A stretch of DNA of 19,600 nt from JAXIHJ01 sp034189755 (GTDB lineage: Bacteria; Planctomycetota; Phycisphaerae; SM23-33): NCBI GenBank assembly GCA_034189755.1, contig JAXIHJ010000114.1, forward strand, positions 1-19,600. Reading direction: 5' to 3'. This document shows positions 15,111 to 19,600 of the stretch, in pieces (the stretch's first letter is position 1; each line of letters opens with the position of its first letter). The notes below the pieces were generated by a model. The model did no database searches and was not told where the DNA came from. It was given only the letters and a program-made list of their open reading frames with translations. Position numbers and translations under genes: made by a program.

Positions 15111-16031
15111 CTATTCTTCTTCAGATCGTCCCCTCGGTCCCTTCGAGCGGCACTTTTTGAACCGTTCCCTTCGGCCTTGGCGGAGTTGTTCTCGCTGCTC
15201 GTCGGTGAGCACGTCTTCGACGATCTTACGGAACGAGTCCCTCATGATTTCTCGCCTCTGGGCGTGCGTTTCAGCCTCCGCGGCGCGTAGGTGTGCGGCC
15301 TTGCTAATCTCATTCATTTCGGCCTTCTGCTTATCGCTGAGGTCCAGCTTTGCGAAGGCGTCCCGGGCGCGGTCGCCTGCCCGGCGCTTCATGGTTTCCA
15401 GCCGCTTGCGCTGTTCGTCGGTCAGTACCTTGGTCTTGATCTTCTGGAAAGCAGCCCGTCGGACCTTTTTCTTTTCCTCGACGTCGTCAAGTTTTTCCGC
15501 CTTCTTCCTGGCGGCGTCGAGAATCTCCTTGACCTCCGCCTTCTGCTTGTCGGTCAGGTCCAACTGTTGCAGGGTTTCCAGCCCATGAGCGAAGCGCCGG
15601 CGGTGCCGGGCGAAGCATTTCTTGACCTCGGCCAACTGCTCGTCGTTCAGCACGTCGGCCAACTGCTTCATGAGTTCATCATGCAGCTTTTTGCGGCCTT
15701 CTCCGAGCTTGTGCATCTTTTTGCGAAGGGCCTCGGCCTTTTTCTCGTCGCCGGCCTTGACCGCCTCACGATGCTGCTCGGCAAGCTCGCGGAACTCCTT
15801 GCCGTGTTCGCGGTGCCAGTTGGCCATAGCCTGGTGGTGCGTCTGGAAAATCTGGCGGACCTGCGTTTCGACGGACGGCGCGAGTTTGAGTTTCTCGATA
15901 AGCTCGTCCGTTTTGGCCTGAATGCGCTGCTTTAGCTCGTCGCCGCGGTTTTTCCCCTCGGCCGACGCCACAGCCGAACCGATGCCCAATATGGCCACCG
16001 CCGTCAATGTTACGCAAATGTGCTTTTTCAT
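15111..16031 (-). CDS. Exported Spy/CpxP-like LTxxQ-repeat protein
   Basis: 306 residues with a signal peptide (HICVTLTAVAILGIGSAVASA, about 2-24) and a mature part that is almost all charged helix, rich in Lys, Arg, Glu and Gln. LTxxQ-type motifs recur: VLNDEQLAEV (127-136), LDLTDKQKAEV (157-167), VLTDEQRKRL (202-211), LDLSDKQKAEM (229-239) and VLTDEQREQL (274-283). The last four form two 72-residue repeats of the pattern 'LDLxDKQ - 45 residues - VLTDEQ'. Spy and CpxP are periplasmic chaperones or stress sensors of about 160 residues, so this is roughly a double-length version. AGGAG lies 8 nt before the ATG. It is divergent from the next gene pair and separate from the sugar locus. An envelope chaperone or metal-stress role is inferred from the motif only. 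Confidence 0.8.
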   Translation of the reverse strand: MKKHICVTLTAVAILGIGSAVASAEGKNRGDELKQRIQAKTDELIEKLKLAPSVETQVRQIFQTHHQAMANWHREHGKEFRELAEQHREAVKAGDEKKAEALRKKMHKLGEGRKKLHDELMKQLADVLNDEQLAEVKKCFARHRRRFAHGLETLQQLDLTDKQKAEVKEILDAARKKAEKLDDVEEKKKVRRAAFQKIKTKVLTDEQRKRLETMKRRAGDRARDAFAKLDLSDKQKAEMNEISKAAHLRAAEAETHAQRREIMRDSFRKIVEDVLTDEQREQLRQGRRERFKKCRSKGPRGRSEEE

Positions 16032-16159
16032 GATTCTTTCTCCTGTCTTAACGTTTCCGTTGCCACTTGCCCGGTTCCCGGTTCCGAAAGGCCTAACGTT
16101 GCAACGGGAGTATTATTGCCGGCCCGGCAGTGGAAAACTTCAAAAGCCGTGAGCGCCTG

Positions 16160-16188
16160 TGGACTCCGAAAGGGGTTGATGCTATAGT
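16160..16188 (+). promoter_or_regulatory. Possible promoter for the isomerase / DHS-like gene pair
   Basis: TGGACT (16160-16165), a 17-nt spacer and TATAGT (16183-16188) lie about 64 nt before the ATG at 16252. The -10 is good and the -35 is weak (four of six match TTGACA). The -35 lies within a 14-bp sequence that also occurs at 14530. Confidence 0.35.
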
Positions 16189-16251
16189 GTATTAGGAGAG
16201 GCTCGATGTTTTTTTCAGATACACGGGTGGTCGGAGATGAGGTAGTTAAAA

Positions 16252-17034
16252 ATGGATAATCCTATAGGTGTGGTTTCTTGCCATCTTTCCTGCTCGTCGA
16301 TTCAGGCGGCCTGCGAGAAGGCCCGTGCGATCGGCTTGGACGCGATCGAATGGTTCGAGGGTGACCAAGAGTTTATTTCCGACCCAGCCGTAGCCGACGA
16401 AGTGGCGGTCTTTTCGAGTAAGTACGGCATCACAAATTCCTATCATGCGCCTTTTATGGATTCGTGGGACATCGGCCGAATGAACCGCCCGGGCACCCGG
16501 AAGACCTTTGAGGCGGCGATTACTTGCTGCGACCGTATGAACGCCAGGCTCATAACATTTCACCCCGGCACGTTTCAGCCTGGCGGGTCCCGGTCTGCGG
16601 CGCTGGAGGCGATTATCGGCGGGCTGGAAGACTCGCTCAAGCTGGCGGCCAAGCTGGGCGTGCGAATCAGCCTGGAGAATCTCACACGCTGCTACAGCGA
16701 AACCGCACTGGGTGACAGGGTGGAGGATTTCGACTTCATCTTCGAGAGGGTTGGCTCCGAGTGGGTCGGGTTGAACCTGGACGTCGGGCACGCGAAGATT
16801 ACGAACAATTTTTCCGAGCTGCTGGCCAGCCACGGCAAACGGCTCATCAACACGCACTTGAACGACACAGACGGTACAACCGACGGCCACCTGCCGCCCG
16901 GCGAAGGAACGGTAGACTTCCCGGGATTCCTCGGCAAGGTTCAGGCATTGGGCTATCGAGGCCCGTTCAATCTGGAGTTCCCGGAAGCGAGCGGCGCCTA
17001 CAAGAGCTTCATCGCCACGTTGCGTTCGTTTTGA
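16252..17034 (+). CDS. Sugar phosphate isomerase/epimerase-like TIM barrel
   Basis: A 260-residue xylose-isomerase-like barrel with the full metal site: E142 (SLENL), D177 (NLDVGHA), H202 (THLNDTDG) and E242 (NLEFP). The loop GHLPPGEGTVDF (212-223) is the standard family element before the last strand. Length is typical. GAGG lies 9 nt before the ATG. It is a distinct branch from the two minus-strand copies: here both ends of the barrel are intact and the DVGHA motif is canonical. The stop is 34 bp before a DHS-like gene on the same strand, so the two are probably one transcript. The family covers epimerases, isomerases and inositol-catabolic enzymes; the specific reaction cannot be assigned. 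Confidence 0.88.
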   Translation: MDNPIGVVSCHLSCSSIQAACEKARAIGLDAIEWFEGDQEFISDPAVADEVAVFSSKYGITNSYHAPFMDSWDIGRMNRPGTRKTFEAAITCCDRMNARLITFHPGTFQPGGSRSAALEAIIGGLEDSLKLAAKLGVRISLENLTRCYSETALGDRVEDFDFIFERVGSEWVGLNLDVGHAKITNNFSELLASHGKRLINTHLNDTDGTTDGHLPPGEGTVDFPGFLGKVQALGYRGPFNLEFPEASGAYKSFIATLRSF

Positions 17035-17068
17035 GCGCAACTCCACCTGACGGCGTAAGAGAACGAAT

Positions 17069-18043
17069 ATGCCAAGCCGTTACGAAACTTTCGACCGCGA
17101 CAGGCTGAACCTGCTGCCGCTGGAGCGGCGGGAACACATCGTGCGGCTGGACGATGTGCTCCAGGTGGGCGATGAGCCGGAGGCGTTTGAGCATCCGGAC
17201 CTGCCGGCTGTTGCCAATGCCGTCGCCACAGCCCGCCAACACAACGCGAGCGTAGTGCTCCTTATGGGGGCGCACGTCATCAAGCAGGGCCTCAGCCGAT
17301 ACGTCATCGATTGGATCCGCCGAGGTTGGGTCTCGGCTGTGGCCATGAACGGAGCGTGTGCGATCCACGACTACGAGCTGGCCCGGATCGGCGCAACCAG
17401 CGAATCGGTGCCCAGGTACATTGTCGAGGGGCAGTTCGGCCTGTGGACCGAAACGGGACAGATCAACGACATTGTCAACGCCGGAAACCAGGCTGGACTC
17501 GGCTTCGGCGAAGCCGTCGGTAAATTTATCGCTGAAAGCGATTTTCCGCATAAGGACGCTTCAATTTTCGCAGCCGCCTGGGCCTGCGGCGTGCCCGCGA
17601 CGGTCCACGTCGGCGTGGGATACGATGTTATCCACGAACATCCGAACTTCAACGGCGCCGCAGCCGGCGAGGCGAGCTATCGTGACTTTCTGATCCTGGC
17701 GAAGGTCGTCGAAAACCTCGAAGGCGGTGCGGTGCTCTGCTGCGGCACAGCCGTGATGGGGCCGGAGGTATATCTCAAGGCCCTTTCAATGGCACGCAAC
17801 GTCGCCAGTCGGCAGGGGGGTGAAATTCGCCATTTCACCTCGGCTGTGTTCGACCTGGTGAAACTGCCGCGAGACCTTCATACCGAAGCGCCCAAGGACA
17901 GCCCGGAATACTACTATCGGCCGTTCAAGACGATCCTTGTTCGCACGGTTCGAGACGGCGGCCGAAGTTACTACATTCGCGGCGGCCATCGCGCCACCAT
18001 GCCCGCGCTGCATAGGCTTCTGGCGGATCGGCTGGACAAATGA
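17069..18043 (+). CDS. Deoxyhypusine-synthase-like protein of unknown function
   Basis: 324 residues, no signal peptide, predicted cytoplasmic alpha/beta (Rossmann-like). Three blocks stand out: VVLLMGAHVIKQGLSRYVID (62-81) followed by MNGACAIHDYELARIGATSE; a central ATVHVGVGYDVIHEHPNFNG segment; and GGAVLCCGTAVMGPEVYLKAL. The 'GLxxxIxxxxxRG...NGAxxxHD' pattern and the late GG-rich strand resemble the deoxyhypusine synthase fold. However, the GGGxPKH motif carrying the catalytic lysine is absent (GTAVMGPE at that place), so it should not make deoxyhypusine. I recall similar proteins in planctomycetes and other environmental bacteria as uncharacterised or loosely labelled DHS family. The ribosome site is weak (AAGAG). 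It follows the isomerase by 34 bp, suggesting a shared pathway with a sugar or polyol substrate; that is inference. Confidence 0.65.
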   Translation: MPSRYETFDRDRLNLLPLERREHIVRLDDVLQVGDEPEAFEHPDLPAVANAVATARQHNASVVLLMGAHVIKQGLSRYVIDWIRRGWVSAVAMNGACAIHDYELARIGATSESVPRYIVEGQFGLWTETGQINDIVNAGNQAGLGFGEAVGKFIAESDFPHKDASIFAAAWACGVPATVHVGVGYDVIHEHPNFNGAAAGEASYRDFLILAKVVENLEGGAVLCCGTAVMGPEVYLKALSMARNVASRQGGEIRHFTSAVFDLVKLPRDLHTEAPKDSPEYYYRPFKTILVRTVRDGGRSYYIRGGHRATMPALHRLLADRLDK

Positions 18044-18094
18044 ACTTGTCGGCGGGTTTTGGTTGTTTATAATACCGGCTTGCGAAACGCACAT

Positions 18095-18169
18095 CGGGGC
18101 GTGGCGCAGCTTGGCTAGCGTGCTTGACTGGGGGTCAAGAGGTCGCGGGTTCAAATCCCGCCGCCCCGA
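18095..18169 (+). tRNA. tRNA-Pro (anticodon GGG)
   Basis: A 75-nt cloverleaf. The acceptor CGGGGCG pairs with CGCCCCG and discriminator A is at 18169. The D arm is GCGC/GCGT, the anticodon stem is CTTGA/TCAAG around loop CTGGGGG, and the T arm is GCGGG-TTCAAAT-CCCGC. The anticodon GGG reads proline. CCA is not encoded. It starts 51 bp after the DHS-like gene and is followed at once by six T. Its 3' end faces an integrase gene, which makes it a likely attachment site. Confidence 0.95.
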
Positions 18170-18184
18170 TTTTTTGAGAATGCG

Positions 18185-18221
18185 TCCCTTGGCGACAAGC
18201 GTTGCCAAGGGATTCCTTTTT
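18185..18221 (+). terminator. Rho-independent terminator downstream of tRNA-Pro
   Basis: TCCCTTGGCGAC and GTTGCCAAGGGA form a 12-bp stem with one mismatch around an AAGC loop (18185-18212), followed by TTCCTTTTT. The shape and T tract fit a plus-strand intrinsic terminator ending the tRNA transcript and possibly the gene pair before it. Confidence 0.75.
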
Positions 18222-18258
18222 GCGACAAGTTACAACACGTTCGAGACTTACCCCAAAG

Positions 18259-18280
18259 CCCACCGATTGCAATCGGTGGG
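18259..18280. repeat. Perfect 22-bp palindrome
   Basis: The half-site CCCACCGATTG is followed directly by its exact complement. It lies between the tRNA terminator and the integrase 3' end, followed by TGTTT on the plus strand. It may be the terminator of the minus-strand integrase, a bidirectional terminator, or part of the element end. Confidence 0.7.
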
Positions 18281-18339
18281 TGTTTCACGCCACCGTGTGC
18301 CAACAATCCTCTCCCGTGGACTGCCTTCCGGCACCGATC

Positions 18340-18380
18340 TGGTCACCTCCGCGTTTGCTGGTCCCCTTTTTGGTCACCTC
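18340..18380. repeat. 10-bp direct repeat at the integrase 3' end
   Basis: TGGTCACCTC occurs at 18340-18349 and 18371-18380, 31 bp apart, the second overlapping the integrase stop. Short direct repeats beside an integrase can be recombinase or excisionase arm sites, but they may also be relics of coding sequence reading as GDQ repeats past the stop. Confidence 0.4.
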
Positions 18381-19449
18381 AAGCGCCGGTAGGAATCGCA
18401 ACCGTGCTGCGACATTCCTCCAAATCCGGAAGCATTTCAACAGCCCCAGCCGTATCGACCAGTTCGAGGTGTTGGTAGATGTTCGTCGTCAGGCGGATGT
18501 CGCTGTGCCGCATGAGTTCCTGTGCCGTCCTTGGCGCTACGCCGCTACGGGCCAGCATTGTCCCGAACGTATGCCGCAGCGAATGGATGTCCACGCTTCT
18601 GCCGTATGAGTCCACCTTCTCAATTCCCGCGACAGCCAGATCGAGATTGAACGTCTTGAGCGTCGGCGGCTCGATAAGCGGCGTGTCGGGAAGAAAACTT
18701 CGCTCGCCACAGTCCGCCGTCTGGTGTTGCTTGGCGATGTAGTCTCGAACCATGTCAACCAGTTCAACCTTGAGGGGTAACTTCGCTTCCCGACCGGCCT
18801 TTTCGTTCTCCGCATGCAGTTCGAGATATGGCGGCGTCGTATCCAGGTGCACATCCCGCAGCAGAATGCTGGCCAGTTCGCTTTTCCGCAGGCCTGTGAA
18901 CGCCGCCAGGCGGTAGAACATCGCGTTCCGTCGCCCGCGTGCCTCCAGGGTGGCAATGAAATCAGGCCGAGCCGCCATCGCGTTTCTGGCACGTCTGATG
19001 GCTGCATCGAGTGTTTCCATAGTCAGCGGAGCTTTGGTCCATGTCCTTCGGCCTTTGCACCGGTCGAGCGACAATGGGGCTGTTTCCCGGCCATATTCAG
19101 CCAATGGCCTGCGCTCAGCTACATACAACAACCTGGCCAGTTCATCCGCCGTCAGTGGCCGGCGTTTTCGCCGCCGGTCGGCAGCCTCGTTCGCCACGGG
19201 CAATTTCTCAAACGGATTGGACAACAGCCGGGAGTTCCGCACCGCCCAGTTGGCGAAGGACACCAACGCGATACGGAACGCATTTCGGCTGCGGGCCGAA
19301 CGTCCTTTTTCCACTTCCTGCAACAGCCAGCGTTCCATCGGCCCCGACGCCAGATCGCCAAGCCGTGAAAACCCGCACGCCTCAAATGTCCGCTCGAGGT
19401 AACGCCGGGTGTTGCTGCGATGCGACTTCGACCGCCCGCAGGCCTCCAT
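18379..19449 (-). CDS. Tyrosine recombinase/integrase, N-terminally truncated
   Basis: 356 residues from the first ATG. The catalytic domain is complete: R188 (TGLRKSEL), K217 (ENEKAGR), H289 and R292 (HSLRHTFG), H315 (LMRHSD) and nucleophile Y325 (TNIYQH). Residues 1-90 are the helical core-binding (SAM-like) domain. The coding sense continues 21 codons upstream of this ATG, with family-like residues ending ARHVDDYLTH, until a TGA at 19513-19515. None of these codons is ATG, GTG or TTG (one is CTG), and no integrase arm-binding domain is readable in any frame up to 19600. The gene has therefore lost its usual N-terminal part or uses an odd start. Its 3' end points at the tRNA-Pro 3' end 209 bp away, the usual layout for tRNA-targeted elements. 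Probably an inactive relic. Confidence 0.8.
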   Translation of the reverse strand: MEACGRSKSHRSNTRRYLERTFEACGFSRLGDLASGPMERWLLQEVEKGRSARSRNAFRIALVSFANWAVRNSRLLSNPFEKLPVANEAADRRRKRRPLTADELARLLYVAERRPLAEYGRETAPLSLDRCKGRRTWTKAPLTMETLDAAIRRARNAMAARPDFIATLEARGRRNAMFYRLAAFTGLRKSELASILLRDVHLDTTPPYLELHAENEKAGREAKLPLKVELVDMVRDYIAKQHQTADCGERSFLPDTPLIEPPTLKTFNLDLAVAGIEKVDSYGRSVDIHSLRHTFGTMLARSGVAPRTAQELMRHSDIRLTTNIYQHLELVDTAGAVEMLPDLEECRSTVAIPTGA

Positions 19450-19600
19450 GTGCGTGAGATAATCATCAACGTGGCGAGCCAGAGGAGCGTTGACGTGGCT
19501 GGCGAGCGAAGTTCACTGTTTCAACCACTAACTAGACTGCCCTTACTTGCCTATTAGGCGTTCCCCCTGCACGTTGGGTGCCTTATTCACCGTCCAAGAT
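19450..19600. other. Stretch upstream of the integrase with no gene seen
   Basis: Apart from the 21 open codons adjoining the integrase, all minus-strand frames are interrupted by stops and no plus-strand gene is supported. It may be the degraded 5' part of the integrase or the start of the element interior. Confidence 0.4.

Noticed and set aside
14885..15160. Open frames on both strands across the 10-bp tandem repeat, encoding decapeptide repeats
   Set aside because: A stop-free 10-bp tandem unit keeps all frames open; there is no ribosome site or non-repeat domain.
15291..15935. A 214-residue Leu-rich plus-strand frame opposite the LTxxQ gene
   Set aside because: It is an antisense reading of Lys/Glu/Gln-rich helix, which gives artificial Leu/Phe-rich frames.
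16246..17046. A 266-residue minus-strand frame opposite the isomerase at 16252
   Set aside because: The plus-strand product has all four metal ligands and the family loop; the antisense frame has none.

Overview
The window looks like a chromosomal piece of a PVC-group bacterium, most likely a planctomycete of the Phycisphaerae type or a lentisphaere. This is inferred from the gene content: a PEP-CTERM surface protein, a pseudopilin-like protein with a DG-containing C-terminus, a signal-peptide LTxxQ (Spy-like) repeat protein, several Gfo/Idh/MocA oxidoreductases and xylose-isomerase-like TIM barrels, and a tyrosine recombinase of the kind common in that group. No taxonomic marker gene is present, so the assignment is tentative.

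Region 1 (left edge to about 14.3 kb) is one long minus-strand gene train. It starts at a GntR-LacI chimeric regulator (14228 to 13137), preceded by a good sigma70-like promoter and a candidate operator made of three GTACC boxes spaced 14 bp apart. It continues with a PEP-CTERM protein, a pseudopilin-like protein, two giant exported paralogues (1185 and about 1035 aa) that look like a TIM-barrel glycoside hydrolase clan, a sugar phosphate isomerase/epimerase-like protein, two tandem paralogous Gfo/Idh/MocA oxidoreductases, and a second isomerase-like protein that is broken near the left edge. I read it as a carbohydrate or glycoside utilisation locus. The large proteins would act outside the cytoplasm, and the oxidoreductases and TIM-barrel enzymes would process the released sugar inside, possibly through 3-keto-glycoside chemistry. 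The substrate is not visible from the sequence, and no transporter is in the window.

Region 2 (about 14.29 to 15.11 kb) is non-coding and rich in repeats: palindromes, paired REP-like sequences, an AT-rich patch, and an 11-unit, 10-bp tandem repeat. It ends in a perfect 12-bp hairpin just beyond the stop of a minus-strand Spy/LTxxQ-like protein (16031 to 15111). A 14-bp exact direct repeat brackets this block.

Region 3 (16.25 to 18.04 kb) is a plus-strand gene pair: an intact sugar phosphate isomerase-like enzyme and a protein resembling the deoxyhypusine synthase fold but without its catalytic lysine motif. Directly after it lie a tRNA-Pro(GGG) gene and a terminator. Region 4 (18.2 to 19.6 kb) holds a tyrosine recombinase with a complete catalytic set but a missing N-terminus. 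Its 3' end faces the tRNA 3' end, which suggests the edge of an old integrated element.
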